From NCBI RefSeq assembly GCF_018128925.1, contig NZ_CP067007.1:124001-188000 (forward strand): 64,000 nucleotides of DNA. Direction: 5' to 3'. Each line of letters begins with the position of its first letter. Position 1 is the stretch's first letter. The translations under genes were made by a program, and so were the position numbers. This document shows positions 42,604 to 51,800 of this stretch, piece after piece. The notes below the pieces were generated by a model. The model was given only the letters and a program-made list of their open reading frames with translations. It did no database searches and was not told the DNA's origin. This stretch comes from Nitrosopumilus sp. K4. Its GTDB lineage: Archaea > Thermoproteota > Nitrososphaeria > Nitrososphaerales > Nitrosopumilaceae.

Positions 42604-44871
42604 GTGCAAATAGAAACTACTCCTGAAATGGTTTCAAAAGTTTATGATAAAATTCGAGAAAACTCTGCAAACTATAGAAAAGTTGTAGGGAGACCCCTTA
42701 CATTAACTGAAAAGATTCTATCTGGCCACTTTGATAAACCCGCCGAAAAGAATTTTGATGATGGAAAAAATTATGTTTTCTTAAGACCTGACAGGGTTGC
42801 ACTCCAAGATGTAACTGGTCAAATGGTAATGCTACAGTTTATGCAAGCAGGATTAGACCAAGCAACGTTGCCGACAACAGTTCATTGTGATCACCTGATT
42901 AGAGCAAAAGTAGAAGGAGAAACTGACATGAAAGTTTCCTTGGATGAAAATAGTGAAGTCTTCAAGTTTTTACAATCAGCTGCTGCAAAATACGGGTGTG
43001 GTTTTTGGAAACCCGGTGCAGGAATTATCCACCAGGTTGTTTTAGAAAACTATGCGTTTCCTGGCGGGCTGATGATTGGAACTGACTCTCATACTCCAAA
43101 TGCTGGAGGTCTGGGAATGATTGCAGTAGGTGTTGGTGGTTTAGATGCTGCTGAAACTATGGCAGGAATGCCTTGGGAGCTTTTGTATCCAAAACGAATA
43201 GGTGTTAAGTTAACTGGCCATCTTAACGGATGGACTGCACCAAAAGATATCATCCTCAAAGTTGCAGAACAGCTCACAGTTTCAGGCGGAACAAATTCAA
43301 TTGTAGAATACTTTGGACCTGGAACAGAATCTATCAGCTGTACAGGAAAGGCAACTATTACAAATATGGGAGCTGAAATTGGTGCAACATGTTCAATATT
43401 CCCATATGATAAAAGAATGGAAACCTACCTCAAGTATACCGACCGAGAAAAAATTGCAGAGTTGGCAAATCAAAACAAAGAACTGTTAGTTGCAGATCCT
43501 GAAGTGGAACAAAACCCAGAACAGTTTTTTGATAAAATTATTGAAATAGATCTCTCAACACTAGAGCCTCACATTGTAGGTCCACACACTCCGGATCTTG
43601 CAAGATCAATTTCTGATTTGGGAAAAGATGTCCAAACAAATGACTACATTGATCCAATATCTGTTGCATTGATTGGAAGTTGCACAAACTCATCATACGA
43701 AGATATGTCAAGAGCTGCAAGTTTAGCAGAGCAAGCAAAAACCAAAGGCATCAAAGCAAAAATCCCATTGCTTGTAACTCCCGGCTCTGAACAAATTAGA
43801 GGAACAATAGAACGAGACGGACAAATGGATTCACTCATAGATATTGGAGCTACGGTACTGGCAAACGCATGCGGTCCATGTATTGGACAATGGTCAAGAC
43901 CTGAACTTGACAATGATGATAAAAACACAATTGTTACGACCTTCAATCGAAATTTCCCTGGACGAAACGATGGACACAGAAACACTTTGAACTTTATTGG
44001 CAGTCCTGAAATGATTATTGCACTTGCATTAGGTGGCCGTTTATCATTTAACCCACTAAAAGATGAACTAACTGCAGCAGATGGCTCCAAGTTCAAACTA
44101 GAGCCACCAAAACCTGCACCAGAAGTTCCATCAGAGGGATTCATGAGGCCAGAGGGAATCTATGTTGCACCTCCAGCAAACCCTGAAGGCTTGGACGTAA
44201 TCATTGATCCTAACAGCAAACGCCTGCAACGCTTAGAACCATTTGCAAAATGGGATGGGAATGACTTTGAAAACATTCCAATCATGGTAAAAGCAAAGGG
44301 CAAATGTACTACTGATCATATTTCTCCTGCAGGAGCATGGCTTTCTCTTCGTGGACATCTTGATAACCTAAGTGACAACATGTTACTTGGTGCAGTAAAT
44401 GCATTCAATGACGAAGTAGGAAAAGGAAAGAACGTACTAAATGGTGAAACTGATTCATTTGCAAAAATTGCAAGACAATACAAGGAAAAAGGAATGCGTT
44501 GGGTCATAATTGGCGATAATAATTACGGTGAGGGCAGCAGCAGAGAACATGCAGCTATGACCCCAAGACATTTGGGCTGTGCAGCAGTAATTACAAAAAG
44601 TTTTGCAAGAATTCATGAAACTAACCTCAAAAAGCAGGGAATCTTGGCATTGACCTTTTCAAATCCAGATGATTATGAAAAAATCCAAGAAGATGATAGA
44701 ATCAGTATTGTTGGACTGGATGAACTGGCACCAGACAAACAAGTAAAATGCATCCTGACTCACAGTGATAATTCCACTGATGAAATCATGCTAAATCACT
44801 CTTACAACAAACAGCAGATAGAGTGGTTTAGGGCAGGATCAGCTCTTAACGTTTTACGAAACAAAAATTAA
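42604..44871 (+). CDS. Aconitate hydratase (mitochondrial-type aconitase)
   Basis: 755 residues. Iron-sulfur ligands in GSCTNSSYED and ANACGPCIGQW, substrate motifs HCDHLIRA, DSHTPNAGGLG, and C-terminal swivel domain with CTTDHISPAGAW and GDNNYGEGSSREHAAM. It interconverts citrate and isocitrate. The start is GTG at 42604; AT-rich TATA-like sequence (GATAATATTAAAT) lies 25-35 nt upstream. In AOA it serves the biosynthetic TCA steps. Confidence 0.97.
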   Translation: MQIETTPEMVSKVYDKIRENSANYRKVVGRPLTLTEKILSGHFDKPAEKNFDDGKNYVFLRPDRVALQDVTGQMVMLQFMQAGLDQATLPTTVHCDHLIRAKVEGETDMKVSLDENSEVFKFLQSAAAKYGCGFWKPGAGIIHQVVLENYAFPGGLMIGTDSHTPNAGGLGMIAVGVGGLDAAETMAGMPWELLYPKRIGVKLTGHLNGWTAPKDIILKVAEQLTVSGGTNSIVEYFGPGTESISCTGKATITNMGAEIGATCSIFPYDKRMETYLKYTDREKIAELANQNKELLVADPEVEQNPEQFFDKIIEIDLSTLEPHIVGPHTPDLARSISDLGKDVQTNDYIDPISVALIGSCTNSSYEDMSRAASLAEQAKTKGIKAKIPLLVTPGSEQIRGTIERDGQMDSLIDIGATVLANACGPCIGQWSRPELDNDDKNTIVTTFNRNFPGRNDGHRNTLNFIGSPEMIIALALGGRLSFNPLKDELTAADGSKFKLEPPKPAPEVPSEGFMRPEGIYVAPPANPEGLDVIIDPNSKRLQRLEPFAKWDGNDFENIPIMVKAKGKCTTDHISPAGAWLSLRGHLDNLSDNMLLGAVNAFNDEVGKGKNVLNGETDSFAKIARQYKEKGMRWVIIGDNNYGEGSSREHAAMTPRHLGCAAVITKSFARIHETNLKKQGILALTFSNPDDYEKIQEDDRISIVGLDELAPDKQVKCILTHSDNSTDEIMLNHSYNKQQIEWFRAGSALNVLRNKN

Positions 44872-44881
44872 TTTTTTAACG

Positions 44882-45036
44882 TGGGGCCGACCGGAATCGA
44901 ACCGGCGACCTACGGGTCACTACAGCTCCAAACTTACATCATCCGTTAGTCAGTTTAGCTTAGTTTAACCTCTGGAGCCCTTAGCGGTGATCTTTTTCGT
45001 AGACACTGTCGCCCTACCAGGCTAGGCTACGACCCC
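44882..45036 (-). tRNA. tRNA-Trp (CCA) with two introns
   Basis: Acceptor GGGGTCG/CGGCCCC, T-arm GCCGG TTCGATT CCGGT. Exons 45036-45008, 44980-44972 and 44917-44882 give a 74-nt tRNA with anticodon stem ACGGG/CCCGT and loop CTCCAGA (anticodon CCA). Intron 1 (27 nt, 44981-45007) splits the anticodon stem between positions 28 and 29. Its bulge-helix-bulge uses GGCG/CGCT with bulges ACA and AAG. Intron 2 (54 nt, 44918-44971) is at 37/38 and contains CTGA and GATGATG, C/D-box-like as in other archaeal Trp introns. Only after both are removed does the anticodon stem pair. Confidence 0.85.
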
Positions 45037-45122
45037 ACGAACAACAATGAAATGGACTTGAATTTTAAGTTATAACCAAGATTTATTTGCGAACTGCATG
45101 ATCCTTTCTCTAAAGACACATC

Positions 45123-45656
45123 ATGGTAAAACCAATTGTTTTAGCTATAGGAGCAATTCCAGCAATTATTGCAATCTTGATTGCAGTCCCTCTGGTTACA
45201 AAGCCTGACATTCCGTTTTCGGCTTCAACTCCCAATGATGTACTGGATATTGAATACACAAAACATCAACTCAAAAAAGTTTCCCGCGGTGTTACAGACA
45301 GACTTGTTTCAGAAAAAACCGAAATCCTTGAAATAAAAAATAACGGAGAGATGCTCTATACCTTAACTGAAGCGGGATATCCAAACCCCAGCATAAAATC
45401 TAAGTTGAATGAGGATACTCACAAAAAAATCAAAGCACTAATCAAGGAGACCGGGTTTATGGCAATACCTTCTGAATCATTTCCAATTTTAGAAAACGTA
45501 ACTGAATACCAAAAATCTAATGTCAAAATCATTCTAAATAACCAAGTAACTCAAATTCATTGGCCAGAACAAAATGCAACTGAGAAATTTGTTCCTCCAA
45601 TAATCACAATGATTGAATTGGAACTTGACAAAATCATGGACCAAGTTAGTGAATAG
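45123..45656 (+). CDS. Membrane-anchored exported protein
   Basis: 177 residues. An N-terminal hydrophobic helix (about 5-26, IVLAIGAIPAIIAILIAVPL) anchors an outer domain of about 145 residues, with charged helix TKHQLKKVSRGVTDRLVSE and mixed strands (NNQVTQIHWPEQN). No Cys pairs and no family known. It lies 16 nt ahead of pdxS in the same direction. Confidence 0.65.
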   Translation: MVKPIVLAIGAIPAIIAILIAVPLVTKPDIPFSASTPNDVLDIEYTKHQLKKVSRGVTDRLVSEKTEILEIKNNGEMLYTLTEAGYPNPSIKSKLNEDTHKKIKALIKETGFMAIPSESFPILENVTEYQKSNVKIILNNQVTQIHWPEQNATEKFVPPIITMIELELDKIMDQVSE

Positions 45657-45672
45657 GTACAAATAGCCTCGA

Positions 45673-46656
45673 GTGACTCTTAAAATTATGCTTCCATTAT
45701 CTGGCGAACGCAAAGATGCAAAGGGCATATTATCTGAAAAAACAGACGCACAAGATATCCTAAAAGGAACATCTACCCTAAAGCGCGGATTTGCTCACAT
45801 GCTAAAAAACGGCGTAGTGATGGATGTTACAAATGTCGAGCAAGCACAAATTGCAGAAGAAGCAGGTGCAGTATCTGTTATGGTTTTAGACAAACTACCT
45901 TCTGATGTCAGAAAGGCAGGTGGTGTTGCAAGAACTGCAAGTATTAGGATTATTGAAGAAATTATGAATTCAGTTACAATTCCTGTAATGGCAAAATGTA
46001 GAATTGGTCATGTCTATGAAGCCAAGGTGTTAGAAGAAACAAATGTTGACATGATTGACGAATCTGAAGTTTTAACTCCTGCAGATGAGACACATCACAT
46101 TTGGAAATGGGATTTTACAACTCCTTACGTTAACGGCGCACGTTCTTTGGCAGAAGCATTAAGAAGAATTGAAGAAGGTGCTGCAATGATTAGGACAAAA
46201 GGCGAACCTGGAACGGGAAATGTTGCAGAAGCTGTTACTCATATTAAAAAAGTAAATGATGAATTACGAGCAATCAAATCAATTTACGACTCTGGTGATA
46301 ATCAGGATTTGGTACGAATGGCAAGAGAATTCAAAGTATCTTATGATATTGTAGAGCAAACTGCAAAGCTTGGAAGGCTACCTGTTGTAAATTTTGCAGC
46401 AGGTGGGATTGCAACTCCTGCAGATGCTGCATATCTCATGTCATTGGGTTGTGATGGAATCTTTGTTGGATCTGGAATTTTCAATGCAGATGATGCAAAA
46501 GAAAGAGCAAGATCAATAGTATTGGCAACTACTTTCTGGAATGAGCCAGAAAAAGTCAAAGAGGCTCAAAAGATGATTGATGAAAGGCAATCAATGTTAG
46601 GATTGGATGTCAAGACACTAGAGCTTAGAATGCAAGAGCGTGGTAGTTCAGCATGA
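45673..46656 (+). CDS. pdxS: Pyridoxal 5'-phosphate synthase, lyase subunit PdxS
   Basis: 327 residues from GTG at 45673 (ATG at 45688 is an alternative). A (beta/alpha)8 barrel with [30 protein letters not shown], the catalytic Lys region in [15 protein letters not shown] and [13 protein letters not shown]...[12 protein letters not shown]. PdxS makes PLP from ribose 5-phosphate, glyceraldehyde 3-phosphate and ammonia supplied by PdxT, whose gene overlaps its end by 4 nt. Confidence 0.97.
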   Translation: MTLKIMLPLSGERKDAKGILSEKTDAQDILKGTSTLKRGFAHMLKNGVVMDVTNVEQAQIAEEAGAVSVMVLDKLPSDVRKAGGVARTASIRIIEEIMNSVTIPVMAKCRIGHVYEAKVLEETNVDMIDESEVLTPADETHHIWKWDFTTPYVNGARSLAEALRRIEEGAAMIRTKGEPGTGNVAEAVTHIKKVNDELRAIKSIYDSGDNQDLVRMAREFKVSYDIVEQTAKLGRLPVVNFAAGGIATPADAAYLMSLGCDGIFVGSGIFNADDAKERARSIVLATTFWNEPEKVKEAQKMIDERQSMLGLDVKTLELRMQERGSSA

Positions 46657-47270
46657 GCCTAAATGTTGGAATTTTAGCAATACAAGGAGATGTTCAAGAA
46701 AACATCGATTCTACAGAATCTGCACTAAAAGAATTAGGAATTGATGGAACTGTAAAAAATGTCAAAACTCCTGAAGAGATCTCTCAAGTCGATGGTCTGA
46801 TCATTCCTGGCGGTGAGAGCACGACTATTGGACAACTGTCTCTAGTTAATAGTTCACTTAAGACAATTAAAGAAAAGATTGATGCTGGAATGCCCGTGCT
46901 GGGTATTTGTGCTGGAATGATCATGCTATCAAAGACTGCCGATGACCGTGTAGTTGGCAAGACGAATCAACCTCTCTTAGAATATCTTGACATTACATTG
47001 GAAAGAAACTCTTTTGGCAGACAGCATGATTCTTTTGAGGCAAACATCTCAATGGATCCAATTAACATTCCAAAGTATAATGCAGTATTCATTCGAGCCC
47101 CATCAGTTTCTGCTACTGGCTCTGATGTGGAAGTACTATCAAAGTTTAATGAAAAAATTGTTGCAGTAAAGAAAGGAAATGTCATTGGAACATCATTTCA
47201 TCCCGAATTAACAGAAGATACATCCCTGCACAAGTATTTCCTAAAGCTAGTCCAGTCTTCTAAAAACTAG
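46653..47270 (+). CDS. pdxT: Pyridoxal 5'-phosphate synthase, glutaminase subunit PdxT
   Basis: 205 residues, class I glutaminase. [25 protein letters not shown], the catalytic Cys in [12 protein letters not shown] and the His-Glu pair in [11 protein letters not shown]. It releases ammonia for PdxS. ATGA overlap with the pdxS stop indicates coupled translation. Confidence 0.97.
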   Translation: MSLNVGILAIQGDVQENIDSTESALKELGIDGTVKNVKTPEEISQVDGLIIPGGESTTIGQLSLVNSSLKTIKEKIDAGMPVLGICAGMIMLSKTADDRVVGKTNQPLLEYLDITLERNSFGRQHDSFEANISMDPINIPKYNAVFIRAPSVSATGSDVEVLSKFNEKIVAVKKGNVIGTSFHPELTEDTSLHKYFLKLVQSSKN

Positions 47271-47276
47271 ATTGTA

Positions 47277-47963
47277 TTAGAAAAGATACTTTACTGCAAA
47301 AAATGAAAAAGTTCCCAAAACCACTCCGATCGATAATAGTTTTAGAATAATTTCTTTTTTCTTAATATCGTTTGCATTTCCATTTGTTTGTTTTAGAATT
47401 TTGTATGGTCTGCTGTTTATAATTAGAACATATGTTACCAGTGCTGTAATTGCTGAAATCATTATTGTTTCAAAAGAAATAGAGTTTGATTGGATTGCTG
47501 ATCCCGCAAATACGGGCAAAACTCCCCACGAAAAAACTGTGGATTTTTTGTTGTGAAACCTTCCTCCAAATAATTCAAGGTTGTATGCAAAAAGAAAAAA
47601 CCCTTCAATTATGCCAATTGGAAACAGTAATGGTGAATCTAAGAACGCATAATAGATTCCAATCGTAAATGCAATGCCAAGCGAACCTAAAGCTATTGCC
47701 CACAGCTTTCTTTTTGGAAGATTTCCCCAAGGCTTTGTCTTTCCACCAATTGCATCAAGAATATGTGCACTTACTCCCAATGATAAAATGTAAATCAATG
47801 ATATTGCAATTATTCTTTCAATCTCTAGTGGTTCAGTCATTGCACCAAGTGCTGCAAAGCATGTGACTATTGCAGTGTAAGGAAGATACAACATGCCAAT
47901 GCCTTTTCTGAATCCTTGTGGCCCAAACTTTGGGACAAACCACTCCGATGTTCTATCTGACAA
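47277..47963 (-). CDS. Polytopic membrane protein, weakly UbiA-like
   Basis: 228 residues with about six or seven hydrophobic segments. The HILDAIGGKTKPWGNLPKR region and AYNLELFGGRFH resemble the loop positions of UbiA-type prenyltransferases, but the Asp-rich motifs that bind prenyl diphosphate are not intact. It may be a relative with another role or be unrelated. It converges on pdxT with a 6-nt gap. Confidence 0.55.
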   Translation of the reverse strand: MSDRTSEWFVPKFGPQGFRKGIGMLYLPYTAIVTCFAALGAMTEPLEIERIIAISLIYILSLGVSAHILDAIGGKTKPWGNLPKRKLWAIALGSLGIAFTIGIYYAFLDSPLLFPIGIIEGFFLFAYNLELFGGRFHNKKSTVFSWGVLPVFAGSAIQSNSISFETIMISAITALVTYVLIINSRPYKILKQTNGNANDIKKKEIILKLLSIGVVLGTFSFFAVKYLF

Positions 47964-48034
47964 TAAGGTTAGTTAGTGTCCGTCGCTTATATGAAAAATG
48001 TTTTAGTTATTTAATAGAAAGGCCTACCCATTGT

Positions 48035-48427
48035 ATGGGAAAATACCAGAAATTCATCAAGGAAGGTATTGCTGAACCTCTTGAGAATATTCCATTTCAT
48101 AAAAAAGCTCCAATAAAGCGATTATCGATGCTTGAGAAAACAATAATTCCTGAATCTGACACTCACATAGCTGTTCACTTTGTTGATGCATCAAAGAAAC
48201 TGCCTGAATACAGCCAAATGCACAAACATGATCATGATGAAATTAATCTAATCTTGTCCGAGTCTTCCAAACTAACTTATGATGTTAATCTTGAAAACGA
48301 GCATTATGAGGTAAGATCCCCTTCAACAATTTTCATACCGAAGGGATTGCAACATAGCGCACAAGCAGTATCTGGTAAGGGCATCTTTGTATGCATTATC
48401 TTATCTTCAAGATATTCTAGTGAATAA
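48035..48427 (+). CDS. Cupin-fold protein
   Basis: 130 residues from ATG at 48035; the open frame continues upstream to 47918, but the upstream part has no protein-like composition and a TATA-like AGTTATTTAATA lies about 25 nt before 48035. Cupin motif 1 HKHDHDEINLIL (His-X-His...Glu metal ligands), then STIFIPKGLQHSAQAV as motif 2. A small single-domain metal-binding barrel; substrate unknown. Confidence 0.78.
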   Translation: MGKYQKFIKEGIAEPLENIPFHKKAPIKRLSMLEKTIIPESDTHIAVHFVDASKKLPEYSQMHKHDHDEINLILSESSKLTYDVNLENEHYEVRSPSTIFIPKGLQHSAQAVSGKGIFVCIILSSRYSSE

Positions 48428-48477
48428 CATCTGTTCAACTGTTAAATAGCTTTCAAACTCTCTGTAATGTTATCGAC

Positions 48478-48774
48478 ATGAAATCAAAAAATCTTCTTTT
48501 ATTATTGGCAGTTTCTGTAATGTTAGTTTCTTCAGTTTCTATATCCAACTCTTTTGCAAATGTTATTTCTCCAAAAAAACAGTCATCATTGAATTTTTCT
48601 CCTCAAGATATTGTATGTAAAGAAGATCTTGTGAAATCTCAGATTGAAACTATTCAAGTTGGTTCAAACAAAGATGTTCCTGCAAATGCATGCAGGACAT
48701 ATGACACAATAATTTTTGCAAAGAATCTTGATAATATTTTCGTTGAAATTCTTGAGGATGTGTTGCTAGACTGA
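48478..48774 (+). CDS. Small secreted protein
   Basis: 98 residues. The signal peptide (KSKNLLLLLAVSVMLVSSVSISNSFA) is followed by about 70 residues with two Cys (DIVCKEDLV, ANACRTYD) that could form a disulfide. It ends where the giant protein gene begins; its stop overlaps the probable upstream start of that gene, so the two may be one transcript. Confidence 0.65.
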   Translation: MKSKNLLLLLAVSVMLVSSVSISNSFANVISPKKQSSLNFSPQDIVCKEDLVKSQIETIQVGSNKDVPANACRTYDTIIFAKNLDNIFVEILEDVLLD

Positions 48775-48812
48775 ATATTTTTCTAAACTTTGCACTTGTT
48801 TTTGCACTTGTA

Positions 48813-51800
48813 ATGACTAGTGTTTTTGCAATCCAAAGTTTTGATTCGATTGAAGCTCAAAGCACATCCAACCTCATTGTGTCTGCTGCAAATTCTGTAT
48901 CTCAAAACAGATTCTCTGGACCTCAGGTGATTGAGGTTGTAGTCAGAGATACAAACATTGGCGATACTGGAAAAAGTGTAGGTGAGCCTGATGTCACAGT
49001 TAATGGTAAGGATCTGAGAATGGTTCAGGCAACTGATGGCAACTGGTATGGATATTTTGCTGACCGAAAACAGGCACAAATTGCAGACAGCACAGTTGGG
49101 TTGACTGGAAAAGGACTCGATTTTGGTACATTATGTGCCAGAAATTCCTCTGTTTTGGGGTTTTCAGTATCTGAGAGTGATGGAATTGCAATACCTGTAA
49201 GTGGTACTGGAGTTGGTGGCCAAAATGGCATAAATCCACCCAATCAAATATCAAATGACTGTTCACTTTCATCTCCTTACACAAAAAATGCAATTAATGT
49301 TGTAAGACAAGCAAAGGCTGTTAATTCTGGATCTGCAAAGTTGGGACAGCTTGGATTGGCATCTCAGGACCTTTGGCCATTTATCCAACTCTATGACTTT
49401 TCACAGGGCGGGAACGTAATTGTACAGTACAACAGGGGTGGTGGTCCTCAACAAACAACACTAACATTTGACACAGCTGAAAAATTTGCAAAGTTTGAAC
49501 TTGACAGATCCTCTTATTCAATTTCATCTGATGTTAATCTAAAGATAACAGATCTTAGCCTAAACATTGACCCTACTGATGAGGATTCATGGTCATTTGG
49601 AACTTTAGCGTCAAGCCCTTCTACTTACTATATGCTGTATGAAGACTCTGGAATTGCAGATGCAGATGGTACTATAGGTGCTGTGGATCTTGTACCTTCT
49701 CTGACTTCTATGATGTTCAAAGAAAATGCAATTTTGAAGATTAATCCAAATGTTCAGGGACAATCAAACGTAATTACAATTCAAGACAATGATAATTCTG
49801 AAACTAATGGTGATGGTGAAGCATCAATTTCATCAATATCTACAAATGGTGGTTCCATTACTGCCGGAAAACAACCAGTAACAATTACTGAAACAGCTCC
49901 TAACAGCAGCATCTTTACCACTTATGATAAAAACAACGATTCTGTATTAATTACAACGCCTGATGCTCAAAGAGGGACTTCGGCATCAGTAGAATATAAT
50001 AAAAAATCTATTACATTGCTAATTGGATTTGGAAAAGCAACATTATCTCTTGATGAAAAATTAAAGGGGACTGAATGGAATTCTGGGGAAGAAATGCCTG
50101 TGGTTTTGATAGATTCTGATGCCAATAAAAATAATCTAGAAAAAGAAGATCTTGACTTGTTTAATCCATCATATACTGCAATCCCTGCACTAAGTACTGG
50201 TGACCCTTTTACACTTGGTGAGAGTGGAACTGACTCTAAAACAAAAACTACTGCATCGTTTCTTAATGGCTACACTCTTACACCTACCACATCGGGACAA
50301 TTCACATTATCTGGTGCTGTTTTAGGCTCACCTTCCAGTGTTTTTGTTGAAAAACATAGCGACAGGGCACGCATTGATCCTGCAAAAACTACTGATTCTG
50401 ATGCACTTGTAATTGACCTTAAAACGGACCTAAAAGAACTTCGTTCTACTATAAACAATCCATTTAGTTCCACAGAAAATTTCAAGGGACTAAACATGTT
50501 TAATTTTGATATCCGCTCTCTTGGAAACTTTGATACTGTTGATATTTATCTTCTAGTTACTTCATCTTCTTCTGTTCTTGACTCTTCAGGAAATCCTTCC
50601 TCTGGAATAACTGCCATAAAGATTGCATCTGATACCACTATGCAAAATCTGATTAATCTAAATTCAACACAACAAGTTTCTAGTCCGCAGGTACTCCACT
50701 CTAATTTGTTTTCCACCTCTTTTTCTGGAGATGAAAAAATTGGTTTGATGTTCTCATATCCTAAAATTACAAACATTGGAACACAAACAAAGCCAATTAT
50801 TGCAGACTTTTTCTCATATGGTCTAAGAAATGATGGACTGGAAAAATCTGATAGGATAGCAAATCAAATCATCCGTGTAGAAATGGAAGAGCTGTCAAAA
50901 GACTCTGGAAAGTTTAGAGGAAGTTTGGAATACATTATGCTAAATCAACTAAACATCTTTGATTCAAAAACCTATGAATCAATAGTGCCAATTGACGATG
51001 AACCTGTATTTTTAGTAATTAATGAACAAAAAGATAGTGGTGCCCCACGTATTAACTACAATGACTTGGGCTCTGATGGGGTGTTTACAACAATATCTGA
51101 TCAACAAGACGTTTTGTCTCACATGGGATTGGCCATACTATCAGTAAAAACATTCAAGCCAGGTGATACCGTTGGTGTAAAACTAATTGATAAGGATCTA
51201 AACACCAACTCTGATCTTGTAGATGTCTATACTGTTGTGGATCCTACAAAACATCCAAATGATCCCGCAGCAGATACTGTGGGTTTACCAAATCTTGGGC
51301 TTAGAGACAATCAACCGTTTGGAAGATTACTTGAGATTACATTTGATGATGAGCGATGGTTAAAATCAAACATCTCATACAAAGGCAAATCTTGTCCATC
51401 AATCACAGGAAATGATGGTTTAGCATCCACTGGATTTACTCTAGTTGAAACAGGACAAAAGACTGGTGAGTTTGTGGGTAGTTTCAAAATTCCATCTCAA
51501 TATTGCTCACGAAATGATGGTGGTATTGTAAAATCTACTTCTGGAGTGGATATTGGTGCAGTGTACTATGACTTTAGAGGCCAATCAAGTGAGGCAGCAG
51601 TAACTAGTACAAGTGCAACCGTTGGTGCGACTAGCGGCATTGTCCAACTAGATAGAACCACATATCCGGTCCCAATCGGTGCAGTTTCTGATTTTTACGA
51701 GTCTGGAAAGTCTTCATCAACTAATCCTGATGGTCGTTCAATCTTCCCTTATCATCTTACAGCTGTAACTAAAAACGGTGATCCAAAAGCAATTGATTCT

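Noticed and set aside
47918-48034. N-terminal extension of the cupin gene (39 codons)
   Set aside because: Not protein-like, overlaps the promoter region and the start of the opposite gene; TATA spacing favours ATG at 48035.
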